NCBI GenBank assembly: GCA_035942915.1
Contig: DASZCR010000293.1
Coordinates: forward strand, 1-34,492
Direction of reading: 5' to 3'
DNA length: 34,492 nt
Source: DASZCR01 sp035942915
GTDB taxonomy: Bacteria; Acidobacteriota; Blastocatellia; Pyrinomonadales; Pyrinomonadaceae
The notes beneath the pieces were generated by a model. The model was not told the origin of the DNA and did no database searches. It saw only the letters and a program-made list of their open reading frames with translations. Positions 6,111 to 16,314 of the stretch are shown here, in pieces; position 1 is the stretch's first letter; each line of letters begins with the position of its first letter. The translations under genes and the position numbers were made by a program.

Positions 6111-7658
6111 ATGTTTCGCAAAATCCTCATCGCCAACCGGGGCGAGATTGCCGTGCGCGTGATTCGCGCGTGCCGCGAGTTGGACATCTCGCCCGTCGCC
6201 GTCTACTCCGAAGCCGACGCCTCTGCGCTTCACGTCCGTCTGGCCGATGAAGCGCATTTGATAGGCGCGGCCGCATCATCGGAGAGTTATCTGAGAATCG
6301 AGCGCGTCATCGAAGCCGCGCTCGCCAGTCGCGCTGAGGCGATTCATCCGGGCTATGGTTTTCTCGCCGAGAACGCGGCTTTTGCGCGCGCCGTCTCCGC
6401 AGCCGGACTCGTCTTTATCGGCCCGACGCCGGAGGCGATGGAGTTGATGGGGTCGAAGACGAGCGCGCGGCGCGCGGCCATCGCGGCGGGCGCGCCCGTC
6501 GTGCCGGGAACGACCGAGCCGCTCGCATCGCTCGCCGAGGCGCGCGACGTGGCGCGCGAGGTCGGCTATCCCATCATGCTCAAGGCGGCGGCGGGCGGCG
6601 GCGGCAAGGGTATGCGCTTCGTCTCTACGGAAGCCGAACTGGCTTCGGCGCTGGAGACGGCGCGCTCGGAGGCCGAAGCGGCCTTCGGCGATTCGTCCGT
6701 CTATGTCGAGAAGGCCGTCGAGCGCCCGCGCCACATCGAAATTCAAATCTTCTCCGACACGCACGGCAACCACGTACACCTCGGCGAGCGCGAATGTTCC
6801 ATCCAGCGACGCCACCAGAAAGTCATCGAAGAATGTCCTTCGCCTATCGGCGACCCGCAGTTGCGCGAGCGCATGGGCGCGGCCGCCGTCCAGATTGCGC
6901 GCGCCTGTGATTACGTCGGCGCGGGGACGGTCGAGTTTCTCGTCTCGGACGTGACGCGCGAGTTCTACTTCCTCGAAATGAACACGCGCCTGCAAGTCGA
7001 GCACCCGGTCACGGAGATGGTCACGGGACGCGACCTCGTGCGCGAGCAGATACGCGTCGCCGCCGGACACGCGCTCTCCTTCACGCAGGAAGAGGTCGGT
7101 TGGACGGGGCACGCCGTCGAGTGTCGCATCTACGCCGAAGACCCTGAGAACAATTTCCTGCCCTCGCCCGGCCGCATCACTTCCCTGCGCGTGCCTGCGG
7201 GGCCGAACGTGCGCGACGACGGCGGCGTCTACGCCGGTTCGGAAGTCTCCATCCACTACGACCCGATGATTTCAAAACTGGCGACGTGGGGACGCACGCG
7301 CGCTGAGGCCATCGAGCGCATGCGCCGCGCGCTCATCGAGTACAGCGTCGGCGGCATCCGCACGACGCTCCCCTTCTTCCGCGAAGTGATGCGCGACCCG
7401 GAGTTTCTCGCAGGCCAACTCGACACGGGCTTCATCACCCGTTTCAACGAACGACGCCGCACGAACGGCGCACGCGAGGAACATCAGGAAGCGCACGACG
7501 ACTCGACGCTGAGACGCGACCTCGCCGCACTCGCCGCCGCGCTCGACTACGCGGCGACGCGCGACGCTTCCGCAGACCCGCGCCAGCAGCCATCTCAAAC
7601 AACACCGAGCCGCTGGCGTCTCGCCGGACGCGCCGCCCAACTCAACGGCAGAAACTGA
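6111..7658 (+). CDS. accC: Biotin carboxylase subunit of an acetyl-/acyl-CoA carboxylase
   Basis: Carboxylates the biotin of a carrier protein with ATP and bicarbonate. The 515-residue protein begins MFRKILIANRGEIAVRVIRA, followed by the pre-ATP-grasp domain. The ATP-grasp glycine loop is AAAGGGGKGMR, the biotin-binding/metal region is VEFLVSD then FLEMNTRLQVEHPVTEMV, and the C-terminal domain contains HAVECRIYAEDPENNFLPSP and YDPMISKLATWG. About 65 C-terminal residues after FITRFNERR are a low-complexity Ala/Arg/Asp tail not found in standard AccC (about 450). The next gene, 20 bases away, is a biotin carrier with an unusual N-terminal region, so this pair may serve an acyl-CoA or pyruvate carboxylase rather than fatty acid synthesis alone. 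No carboxyltransferase is nearby. No Shine-Dalgarno sequence is visible; repeat locus C abuts the start. Confidence 0.92.
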   Translation: MFRKILIANRGEIAVRVIRACRELDISPVAVYSEADASALHVRLADEAHLIGAAASSESYLRIERVIEAALASRAEAIHPGYGFLAENAAFARAVSAAGLVFIGPTPEAMELMGSKTSARRAAIAAGAPVVPGTTEPLASLAEARDVAREVGYPIMLKAAAGGGGKGMRFVSTEAELASALETARSEAEAAFGDSSVYVEKAVERPRHIEIQIFSDTHGNHVHLGERECSIQRRHQKVIEECPSPIGDPQLRERMGAAAVQIARACDYVGAGTVEFLVSDVTREFYFLEMNTRLQVEHPVTEMVTGRDLVREQIRVAAGHALSFTQEEVGWTGHAVECRIYAEDPENNFLPSPGRITSLRVPAGPNVRDDGGVYAGSEVSIHYDPMISKLATWGRTRAEAIERMRRALIEYSVGGIRTTLPFFREVMRDPEFLAGQLDTGFITRFNERRRTNGAREEHQEAHDDSTLRRDLAALAAALDYAATRDASADPRQQPSQTTPSRWRLAGRAAQLNGRN

Positions 7659-7678
7659 ACGAAGACTTAGTTGAGCTT

Positions 7679-8194
7679 ATGAAACTGAACGCGGAGATTG
7701 ACGGGGAGAGACTATCGCTCGACGTGCGGCGCGAAGGCACACGCGTCTTCGCAGAGGTCGAAGGGCGCAGCTACGAACTCGAAGCGCGCGAGCCGGAGCC
7801 GGGCGTCTACCTGCTGCTCCATGCCGGGCGCGTCTTCGAGTGCCGCGTCGGCGGAGCAGAGCAGGCGCGCTCTCAAGGCCGCATGGAGATAACTCTCGAC
7901 GGCCACACCTACGGCGTCGCGCTCTCCGACCCGAAGCGTCTGCGCGGCGCGGGTGGCATGGGTGCGGGCGGCGGGGGCGGTCGCGCTGAGGTGGCCTCGC
8001 CGATGCCGGGCAAGGTCGTGCGCGTGCTGGTCGAACAGGGCGCACAGGTCGAGGCGGGCGCAGGACTCGTCGTCGTCGAGGCGATGAAGATGCAGAACGA
8101 GATGAAGTCTCCGAAGGCGGGCACGGTCGTCGAGTTGCGCGCCGAACCGGGCGCGACCGTCAACGCCGGGCAAGTGCTCGTCGTCGTCGAATAA
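7679..8194 (+). CDS. Biotin/lipoyl attachment domain protein (biotin carboxyl carrier)
   Basis: A 171-residue biotin carrier. The C-terminal 75 residues are a classical biotinyl domain: SPMPGKVVRVLVEQGAQVEA, then VVVEAMKMQNEMKSPKAG with the biotin-accepting lysine in EAMKM, and AEPGATVNAGQVLVVVE. The N-terminal half (MKLNAEIDGERLSLDVRREG to about 90) is a small beta domain like the BT domain of acyl-CoA carboxylase alpha subunits, and a glycine-rich hinge (GGMGAGGGGG) links the two. That layout looks like a propionyl-/methylcrotonyl-CoA carboxylase alpha chain split into two genes with accC just upstream, which suggests the pair works with an acyl-CoA carboxyltransferase located elsewhere. 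The spacing to accC is 20 bases, so they form one operon. Confidence 0.88.
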   Translation: MKLNAEIDGERLSLDVRREGTRVFAEVEGRSYELEAREPEPGVYLLLHAGRVFECRVGGAEQARSQGRMEITLDGHTYGVALSDPKRLRGAGGMGAGGGGGRAEVASPMPGKVVRVLVEQGAQVEAGAGLVVVEAMKMQNEMKSPKAGTVVELRAEPGATVNAGQVLVVVE

Positions 8195-8201
8195 ACTGAT
8201 A

Positions 8202-8298
8202 AAGTCTCAAGTCGCAGGTCTCGAAGTGCGTGGCTCTGAAGTCAAAGACCCTGACGCTCATGCCGGACTTTCGACTTCGGACTTGAGACCTCAAACTC
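8202..8298. repeat. Heptamer repeat hairpin (AGTCNNN type), locus D
   Basis: The left arm reads AGTCTCA, AGTCGCA, GGTCTCG, AAGTGCG. The right arm read in reverse gives AGTTTGA, GGTCTCA, AGTCCGA, AGTCGAA, AGTCCGG. A perfect 10-bp pair is GTCTCAAGTC (8204-8213) with GACTTGAGAC (8280-8289). The element begins 7 bases after the biotin carrier stop and ends two bases before the next start codon. Confidence 0.8.
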
Positions 8299-8300
8299 TG

Positions 8301-9011
8301 ATGCGTGTTTTGCTGTGGGATATTGATGGGACGTTGCTGCGCTCGGCGCGCACGGGGGCGTTTAAGGATTACACCGCGCCGATGTTGGAGAGCGTCTTCG
8401 GCACGGCGGGGCGGCTGGCAGAGATGTCTGTCTCCGGCATGACCGACTTGCAGATAGCCTGCGAGGCGCTCTGCGGAGAAGGCTTCACGCACGAGCAGGT
8501 GCGCGAGCGCGTCGGGCTGCTGCGCGAACGCTACATGCTTGAGTTCGAGCGCGCCGTGCGGGCGTCGGGCGACGAGCCGATGTTTCAACTGCTGCCGGGC
8601 GTGCGAGAGATTTTGCAGGCGGTCGAGGCACACCCGCGCTACGTCTCGGCGCTTCTGACAGGCAACATCGAGCCGGCCGCGTATCTGAAATTACGGCTCG
8701 TTGGACTGTCAGACTTCTTTCGCCTGCCCGGCGCGTTCGGCGACGACTCGCACGACCGCCGCGACCTTCCGCCGCTCGCCGCCGAGCGCATCAGTCGTCA
8801 TCTCAACCTCGCTCTGCGTCCCGAACAGTTCATCGTCATCGGCGACACACCGAACGACATCGCCTGCGCGCGCCACTTCGGCGCACGCGCCGTCGCCGTC
8901 GCCACCGGACGCCTCAACGACGCCGAGACGCTCCGCCCGCACCACCCGGACGCCATCCTTCCAGACCTCTCCGACACGGAACTTGTCCTCAGCACCTTCG
9001 ACCGACTGTAA
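8301..9011 (+). CDS. HAD-superfamily hydrolase, phosphoglycolate phosphatase-like
   Basis: A 236-residue cytosolic phosphatase. Motif I is LLWDIDGTLL with the nucleophile Asp7 and general acid Asp9; motif II is the Thr of ALLTGNIEP; the lysine/arginine motif lies in the cap-core junction; motif IV is VIGDTPNDIACARHFGA, carrying the magnesium-binding acids. The cap between them is helical (C1 type), as in phosphoglycolate phosphatase and related small-phosphoester hydrolases. The physiological substrate cannot be read from sequence. The ATG at 8301 is chosen because motif I follows at once; the frame open from 8226 only translates the heptamer repeat. There is no Shine-Dalgarno sequence. The gene converges on cheW, with a 39-base gap. 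Confidence 0.88.
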   Translation: MRVLLWDIDGTLLRSARTGAFKDYTAPMLESVFGTAGRLAEMSVSGMTDLQIACEALCGEGFTHEQVRERVGLLRERYMLEFERAVRASGDEPMFQLLPGVREILQAVEAHPRYVSALLTGNIEPAAYLKLRLVGLSDFFRLPGAFGDDSHDRRDLPPLAAERISRHLNLALRPEQFIVIGDTPNDIACARHFGARAVAVATGRLNDAETLRPHHPDAILPDLSDTELVLSTFDRL

Positions 9012-9050
9012 CGTGCGACCGCCTCTGACGACTCCTCGTGAGCCGCCATC

Positions 9051-9569
9051 TCAGGTTTGAGTTCTCTCGCCGCGTCGGCGGCGGGGCGTGCGAATCCGTT
9101 TGAGTTTGAGCGTCTCATCCGTCGTCAACAGGCGCGCGGCATCCATCACGGGAACGAGGCGCTGCCCCCAGCGCAGAGCGCGGCGGACGAACTGCGCATC
9201 GAGGCGTTCGCCGAGCGAGGCGACCTCCAGGACGCGCGTCTCGTCGGCCTCGTAAACCTCGCACACTTCATCGACGGACGCGCCGACGAAGCGCCCGCCG
9301 AGACGAACGGCGAGGATGCGACGCGGTGGCGCAGCGCCGCTCAGACCTGCGCGCAGACGCAGGTCAACGACGGGCAGCAGGTGGCCGCGCACGTCAACGA
9401 CGCCGACGATGAACTTCGGCGCGCGCGGCATCCGCACGGGCTGTGTGTAGGGGAGCACCTCAGCCACGTCTGCCACGTCGAAGGCGAAATACTCGTCTTC
9501 GAGTCGGACGACGACGAAGTCGCGCGTCGTCGCCGTCGGCGTGGTCGTCTCTCTGTCGTCGCCGTTCAT
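9051..9569 (-). CDS. CheW-like chemotaxis/signalling adaptor
   Basis: A 172-residue protein consisting of one CheW domain. Visible features are DFVVVRLEDEYFAFDVADVA, then EVLPYTQPVRMPRAPKFIVG, VVDVRGHLLPVVDLRLRAGL, an ILAVRLGGRFVGASVDEVCE strand pair and VPVMDAARLLTTDETLKLKR. CheW domains bridge receptors to CheA kinases; here no cheA, mcp or cheY is near, so whether it serves motility or another kinase array is open. The C-terminus is a short arginine-rich tail. It starts only 4 bases after the mutL stop and is the last gene of the bshC-mutL-cheW operon. That linkage is unusual, and it may simply use the upstream promoter. Confidence 0.9.
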   Translation of the reverse strand: MNGDDRETTTPTATTRDFVVVRLEDEYFAFDVADVAEVLPYTQPVRMPRAPKFIVGVVDVRGHLLPVVDLRLRAGLSGAAPPRRILAVRLGGRFVGASVDEVCEVYEADETRVLEVASLGERLDAQFVRRALRWGQRLVPVMDAARLLTTDETLKLKRIRTPRRRRGERTQT

Positions 9570-9573
9570 GGCC

Positions 9574-11736
<2,163 letters not shown>

Positions 11737-11743
11737 AAGTGGT

Positions 11744-11793
11744 AGTCGGGAGTCTGAAGTCAGGAGTCAGTAATCAGTTCAGAGACGCGTCTC
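11744..11793. repeat. Heptamer repeat (AGTCNNN type), locus E
   Basis: AGTCGGG, AGTCTGA, AGTCAGG, AGTCAGT and AATCAGT follow one another at 11744-11778, then a palindrome GAGACGCGTCTC at 11782-11793. Only one arm is present, so this is a single-armed or decayed member of the family. It fills the bshC-mutL junction on the transcribed - strand. Confidence 0.65.
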
Positions 11794-11797
11794 GTGC

Positions 11798-13486
11798 TCA
11801 GAGATAGACGACTTGATGGTCGGCCGAGCCGAGGTCGATGGCGTCGAAAATCCAGTCGATGATGTAGCGGCCGTGACGCGCGTAGAAGGAGACGACGTTG
11901 ACATGGCGCTCTTGCAGTGTCTTTTCCGGGTAGAGCGCGACGGCAGCGCGTTCGAGTTGACGATAGGCGGCGCGGTCGCGTGCCATCTGCGCGCGATGGA
12001 AACGTGAGCGCAGACCTTCGAGTTGATAATCAATCTTGCGGCGGCCGGTGGCGAGCGCCTCGCCGAGCGTCGGGTCGAAGCGCCGCAGCTCTTCCTGCAA
12101 CTCGTCGAGCGCCGCGCCAATCGAACCTTCGGCGCGGTCGAAGGCGCGCGCCGTCTCCGTGCCGAGATGTTCTTCGACGACGCGCGCGGAGACGGCGTCA
12201 AGCCCGCCGAAGAAATCTTCAATCGTCAGACCGTAGCGCGCCAGCGCGCGCGCCGTCCGCCGCTCGACGACCGTCAGACTAGCGCGGTGCAGGATAGGAG
12301 TGGCGGGACGCGCGAGCGCGCGATAGACCTCGGCCGTCTGCGCGAAGTAGGCGACTTCGGCTGCGCCGCCGAAGTAGGCCAGCGTCGGCAGCAGATAGTC
12401 CTGCACGACGGCGCGCAGCGTGACGTTCGGGCTGAAGCTTTCAGGCTCGCTCGCAGCCAGCGCGGCCAACTCGTCGGCCGTCCAAGACTCGTCGCGCGCG
12501 CTGCCCTTCAGGCGATAGCGTCCGTCCTCCTCGCGCGCCAGCGCGCGGCGTGCGCCATCCTCGTGCATGAAGAGCGGGAAGGCGTCGGGCGAGGTGTGAA
12601 CCTGCGCGTGATAGCCCTCTGCTTCGAGCGCGCGGCTGCGCTCTTCGAGCAGCGCGGCCAGTTCGGGCGCGCGCCGCGCGGCCTCTGCGTAGAGCGGCGC
12701 GGCCAGACGCTTGAGTTCGGGCAGCGTCGGGTCGAGCAGGATGAGGCCGTAGCGCCCCGTGAGCGCCGCGAGCAGACGCGCGAACGCCTCCCCGTAGGTG
12801 TGACCCGGACTGTAAGCCTCTCTCAAGAGAGCTTCCAACTCCGGCATGAACTCGCTCGACGGAAGCAGGTCGAGCAGTCGTGCGATGGTCTCCTCGATGC
12901 TCTCATCCAGCCGGACTTGACCGACCGGCGCGCCCTCTTCGTGCAGCCCCGTGCCGACGCTCGTGCCCGCCAACCGTCCGTCGCACGCAATCATCTCGGC
13001 TGTCCGCACCTCTTCCCAATCGTGGTCTTCGGTCGCCATCCAGAAGACGGGCACGGCTTCCGTCCCGCGCTGCGTCAGGCATCCGGCGAGTTTCACGGCC
13101 GAGAGGGCTTTGTAGATGGTGTAGAGCGGCCCTGTGAAGAGCCCGACCTGCTGCCCCGTGACGACGGCCGCCGCGTCCGGCGCGCGCAGCCGCGCAATGT
13201 TGGCGAGCGTCTCAGGGCTTGCGCCCCACGCGCGGTTCGACGCTTCGAGCGCGTCGCAGAGAGCCTCGCGCGAAGCCGTGTGTGCCGCGAGCACTTCCGA
13301 GGCGCGCGCGGCCAGTTCGTGATGAAAGCGGACGGCCGAAGGATAGAAGCGGCGGAGCGCAACCGGGTCTTTGATGTAATCGAGAAAGAGGCGCGACTGT
13401 TGCGGGATACGCTCGAACGGCAGACGCTCGACGCGCAGTCCCGCCCCTTCGGGCGTGCTGTAACAGGCGGGTTCAGTCGTGCTCAC
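11798..13486 (-). CDS. bshC: Putative cysteine ligase BshC (bacillithiol biosynthesis)
   Basis: BshC adds cysteine to glucosaminyl-malate in the last step of bacillithiol synthesis. The 562-residue protein has the family's clear blocks: VERLPFERIPQQSRLFLDYI near the N-terminus, VVTGQQVGLFTGPLYTIYKA, VPVFWMATEDHDWEEV, a coiled-coil segment in the last third (RFDPTLGEALATGRRKIDYQ) and VVSFYARHGRYIIDW near the C-terminus. Length is slightly above the usual 530-540. It heads the operon containing mutL and cheW. A YpdA-like reductase, a bacillithiol disulfide reductase type, is encoded about 7 kb away, which supports a working bacillithiol pathway. bshA and bshB must lie elsewhere. Confidence 0.92.
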   Translation of the reverse strand: MSTTEPACYSTPEGAGLRVERLPFERIPQQSRLFLDYIKDPVALRRFYPSAVRFHHELAARASEVLAAHTASREALCDALEASNRAWGASPETLANIARLRAPDAAAVVTGQQVGLFTGPLYTIYKALSAVKLAGCLTQRGTEAVPVFWMATEDHDWEEVRTAEMIACDGRLAGTSVGTGLHEEGAPVGQVRLDESIEETIARLLDLLPSSEFMPELEALLREAYSPGHTYGEAFARLLAALTGRYGLILLDPTLPELKRLAAPLYAEAARRAPELAALLEERSRALEAEGYHAQVHTSPDAFPLFMHEDGARRALAREEDGRYRLKGSARDESWTADELAALAASEPESFSPNVTLRAVVQDYLLPTLAYFGGAAEVAYFAQTAEVYRALARPATPILHRASLTVVERRTARALARYGLTIEDFFGGLDAVSARVVEEHLGTETARAFDRAEGSIGAALDELQEELRRFDPTLGEALATGRRKIDYQLEGLRSRFHRAQMARDRAAYRQLERAAVALYPEKTLQERHVNVVSFYARHGRYIIDWIFDAIDLGSADHQVVYL

Positions 13487-13525
13487 TTGTGCTTTCGCTC
13501 CTGCTCTCGCGGCTCTCGTCCGGCC

Positions 13526-13702
13526 TCATTCGGCCTCCGTGAGAAGCCTTCTCGTCATGTCGGCTGAATAACTCATCTCGGTCGTGCGGCGACCTTGCGG
13601 ATGATAACGTAGCGCGTCCGGGGCGGCGCGCGCAAACGCCCGCGAGCGGTTCAGGCGCGTGGCGCGCCCCTCTCGCGGACTGTCTCCGCGCCGGTTCGTC
13701 AT
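13526..13702 (-). CDS. Possible 58-residue leader protein upstream of bshC
   Basis: A short frame, MTNRRGDSPREGRATRLNRS to its stop, begins 17-24 bases after the predicted transcription start and ends 39 bases before bshC. It is basic, with no cysteine, hydrophobic helix or recognised motif. The ribosome binding site is weak (ACAGG). A TTG start at 13717 is possible but would be nearly leaderless. It could be a real small protein, an upstream peptide that affects bshC translation, or a chance frame; I cannot decide between these. Confidence 0.35.
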   Translation of the reverse strand: MTNRRGDSPREGRATRLNRSRAFARAAPDALRYHPQGRRTTEMSYSADMTRRLLTEAE

Positions 13703-13725
13703 GCCTGTTTGATTCAAACTTTCGC

Positions 13726-13755
13726 ATTATAACGAGCGTGTCCGAAGGGCTGCAA
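13726..13755 (-). promoter_or_regulatory. Sigma-70-type promoter of the bshC-mutL-cheW operon
   Basis: On the - strand TTGCAG (13755-13750) and a perfect TATAAT (13731-13726) are separated by 18 bases. RNA would start near 13719. It is the only well-formed - strand promoter upstream of bshC, and the operon order, with gaps of 39, 61 and 4 bases, supports a single transcript. Confidence 0.7.
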
Positions 13756-13785
13756 CGACGCCGCGTCGTCGGCCGCGTAAATCTA

Positions 13786-13815
13786 TTGACAAGAACGAAT
13801 GTTTAAGACTATCGT
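13786..13815 (+). promoter_or_regulatory. Possible promoter with long leader for the secreted protein gene
   Basis: TTGACA at 13786-13791 is followed after 18 bases by TATCGT at 13810-13815 (4 of 6). It is divergent from the bshC promoter. If used, the transcript would have a leader of about 360 bases before the start codon at 14184. Confidence 0.5.
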
Positions 13816-14183
13816 GCCGATGTTCTACTCAAGCCTGTTGCTCTACCGGCGCTCAAGCCTTACTGCGACCGGGTCTGTTCTCGCTCCGGGATTCGTGTCT
13901 GACCTCGCGGGTGCTCTCTCTCGCAAGCATCCCGCCGTTCTTTCAAGATGAATCCAAATCGCGCCTTTTTTGAAGCGCGGCAGTTCTCTTAAAAATTTCA
14001 GTCCGTCGCCCTCGACTCGTGAGAGTTGTGCGGCGCGGCGTCTGTCGCAGGCGGTTCCGTCTGCGACCCGGCTCTCCCCTCTCGCAGGGGAAACTCCCGA
14101 CGAACATCTTTTGAAAGATTTGACAGACCGGCGATGCAGGTGCCGTCCGGCACACGCTTCCACCGACGCCCCAGGAGACATGC
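13816..14183 (+). promoter_or_regulatory. Structured 5' leader of the secreted barrel-like protein gene
   Basis: No gene is credible in this 368-base stretch. Three hairpins stand in a row near its end: GTCGCAGGCG (14044-14053) with CGTCTGCGAC (14058-14067) around GTTC, a 10-bp stem with one G-U; TCCCCT (14075-14080) with AGGGGA (14086-14091); and ATCTT (14106-14110) with AAGAT (14115-14119). The ribosome binding site AGGAG lies at 14172-14176. I recognise no known riboswitch class. Confidence 0.4.
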
Positions 14184-16085
14184 ATGAAAAGGACTCTCAG
14201 CCTGATTCTGCTCTACGCGTTGTGTCTGACGCCGCTCATGCCCGCGCAGGCACAGACGCAGGTCGCCTCCATCGGCGAACTGAAAGAGCAAATCCAGAAA
14301 CTGCTCGATGTAGAACGCGACCCTTCCACCCCGCTCGACGTGAAGGCGCTCAACCACACCTTTCTGGAAGAGCGCCGCGCCAAGCTGCGCACTCTCATTC
14401 AGACGCGCGTCAACGCGCTGCGCAAATACCAGTCCTCCGTCAAGGCGACGCTCACCGACGACGAGAACTACGTTATCGAAAACTCCATCAAGGGACTTGA
14501 GAGCGAGGTCAGAGAGATAGAGAAGCAGATGGAGGGCGGCGCGGCCGTCGAGGCTTCGTCCGTAGCCAGCGCGGCGCGTCAGGACGTGCCCGCGCCGAAG
14601 GTCGTCGCCGTCTCCGACAGCGGCGGCAACAACCTCTTCTCAAGCACTCCGAGCGCGCGGAGCCGCACAGTCGAGCGGTCGAACCCGACGATGGCGGCGG
14701 CTGCTGCTCCGGCTGCCGTCGCGCCTCAGGCCGGGACAGTCAAGCTGACGGTGAGAGGACATCTGACGAGCACGCTCGAAGCGTCGCAGGCGGCCAGCGG
14801 CGGTCAGGCCTACAGCCGGACGCGCGAGGCGCGCCGCTCATCGACGACCACGACGGGCGCTAAATACACCGCCACGACGACAACGGCCGCCGCCGGGACG
14901 CCGCGTCAGGGCACGTGCAGCACGGGCGACTACTTCCGCGATTGCACGGTCGAACTCAAGGACAGCGACGGAAACCTCATCGCCACCGTGCAGACCGAAG
15001 ACGACGGGGCTTTCGAGATTATCTTCAACGGCTCACTCGACAAGACCTACGTTCTCTCTTCCAGAGCGGACGACGGCAACACGAAGCGAAACATCAAGTT
15101 CACAGAGAACAGTGGGCAAAACAATCCTTACGAGATTGACCTTCCCATCGAAGACCGTCCCGTCAGCCTGCTCTCGCGCGCCGTCGTCGGCTACGAGCAG
15201 GTCGGCGCAAGTTCGACCAAGAGCGCGCAGAAATACTTCTTCAACCTCTATCTGAGCAAGCCCGTCCCGTGGATGGGCAAAATCAACCCGGACTTCGGCC
15301 AGCGCGTCAGGATGTGGGGCGACATCCGCGTCACGAGCGTGCCGCAGGCGGGCACGGCCAACGTCGCCACCTTCGTTCCCGGCTTCGCGCAGCAGGTCGG
15401 AGAGTTGAGGGTCAACGAGATTGCACAGGCGATTGAGTTCCTCGCTGGCGTTGAGGTGCGTATCACGGGCAACAACTCTCTACTGCCGAGTTTCGACCGT
15501 CAGACCAAGCAGAAGTTCTCGCTCTCGCTCGTGGCCGCTTTCGGCACGACGACGCCGACCAACCCGCGCGAGACCATCGAGGTCTTCCGCGTCTTCCCGG
15601 ACGCGCCGGGTCTGCCGCCCGCCGCGCGCGATAGAGAGTTCGTCGCTTTCGTCTCGTCCGACCGCGACCGCTTCTTCCGGCAGTATTACGCCGGGCTGCG
15701 GTTCCAGACCTTCTACTTCAACAGATACGACCGACCGATGCAGCGCTTCCCCGCCATGCTCGACCTCACGTATGGGCAGAACGAGTTCGTCACGGGCGGG
15801 CGTCTGCGCGGCGGCGTGTTCCGCCTCGACGGATACTTCCCGCTGCCCTACGAGGAGATGAAGTTCATCAACCTCTTCGGCACGGCGATGCTCAAGGCCG
15901 GCCGGACGAAAATCACCGACCCGCTCATCCTTCAGCCCGCCCCGGCCGACACGGTCGTTCCGGCCGCCAACGTCGCCATCATCACCTCGCCGCAGATTAA
16001 CCGCGACTACTACCGCGCGGGCGTCGGCATCGACTTCATCTCCTTCGTTCAGGCGCTCAAAAACAGCATGAAGAAAAAAGACTGA
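14184..16085 (+). CDS. Secreted coiled-coil / beta-barrel-like protein of unknown function
   Basis: A 633-residue exported protein. Residues 1-24 form a signal peptide (MKRTLSLILLYALCLTPLMP then AQAQ, cleavage probably after Ala). Residues about 25-125 are a coiled coil (IGELKEQIQKLLDVE; GLESEVREIEKQMEGG). A low-complexity Ala/Ser/Thr linker follows. A CarboxypepD_reg/Big-like domain includes CSTGDYFRDCTVELKDSDGN and VQTEDDGAFEIIFNGSLDKT. The last 300 residues are rich in alternating hydrophobic and aromatic strands (KYFFNLYLSKPVPWMG; FRQYYAGLRFQTFYF; GVFRLDGYFPLPYEEMKFIN), as in an outer-membrane barrel, ending in a charged KNSMKKKD rather than the usual terminal aromatic. The function is not recognised. 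AGGAG at 14172-14176 sets the start. A structured leader precedes it and a 16-bp hairpin follows. Confidence 0.75.
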   Translation: MKRTLSLILLYALCLTPLMPAQAQTQVASIGELKEQIQKLLDVERDPSTPLDVKALNHTFLEERRAKLRTLIQTRVNALRKYQSSVKATLTDDENYVIENSIKGLESEVREIEKQMEGGAAVEASSVASAARQDVPAPKVVAVSDSGGNNLFSSTPSARSRTVERSNPTMAAAAAPAAVAPQAGTVKLTVRGHLTSTLEASQAASGGQAYSRTREARRSSTTTTGAKYTATTTTAAAGTPRQGTCSTGDYFRDCTVELKDSDGNLIATVQTEDDGAFEIIFNGSLDKTYVLSSRADDGNTKRNIKFTENSGQNNPYEIDLPIEDRPVSLLSRAVVGYEQVGASSTKSAQKYFFNLYLSKPVPWMGKINPDFGQRVRMWGDIRVTSVPQAGTANVATFVPGFAQQVGELRVNEIAQAIEFLAGVEVRITGNNSLLPSFDRQTKQKFSLSLVAAFGTTTPTNPRETIEVFRVFPDAPGLPPAARDREFVAFVSSDRDRFFRQYYAGLRFQTFYFNRYDRPMQRFPAMLDLTYGQNEFVTGGRLRGGVFRLDGYFPLPYEEMKFINLFGTAMLKAGRTKITDPLILQPAPADTVVPAANVAIITSPQINRDYYRAGVGIDFISFVQALKNSMKKKD

Positions 16086-16117
16086 AGTCTTGCTTCAGCA
16101 ACGCGCCGAACCATTCG

Positions 16118-16159
16118 AGCCATAAGCGGCCTTTCGCTCCATCAAGGCCGCTTATGGCT
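16118..16159 (+). terminator. 16-bp perfect hairpin after the secreted protein gene
   Basis: AGCCATAAGCGGCCTT (16118-16133) and AAGGCCGCTTATGGCT (16144-16159) are perfect complements around a 10-base loop. It lies 32 bases after the stop codon and 155 bases before the patatin gene. No T tract follows, so Rho-independent termination is probable but not certain. Confidence 0.6.
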
Positions 16160-16314
16160 ATCCGCTTACAGGGGGCGCGTCGGGCGGCGCACGCGTCAGG
16201 CCGATACGCCGCCCGCCTCCACGTCGGCCGTCGTCGGCGACAGTTAAGATTGCCTCTCTCTGGAGTGCCCGTTTCTTCCTCCGCACCACAGTCTTCCATT
16301 CAGGAGTCACGGCC

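Noticed and set aside
12023..13567. 514-aa + strand ORF antisense to bshC
   Set aside because: Arg/Ala-rich shadow of the bshC codons, with no ribosome binding site or motif.
13473..13727. 84-aa ORF on the - strand starting at 13727
   Set aside because: Its ATG lies inside the TATAAT box of the bshC promoter, so it would not be in the transcript.
14120..14125. TTGACA in the leader of the secreted protein gene
   Set aside because: No -10 sequence at 15-19 bases downstream.
13786..14183. c-di-GMP riboswitch or other known riboswitch in the leader
   Set aside because: The hairpins show no recognisable conserved core of known classes, so no riboswitch is called.
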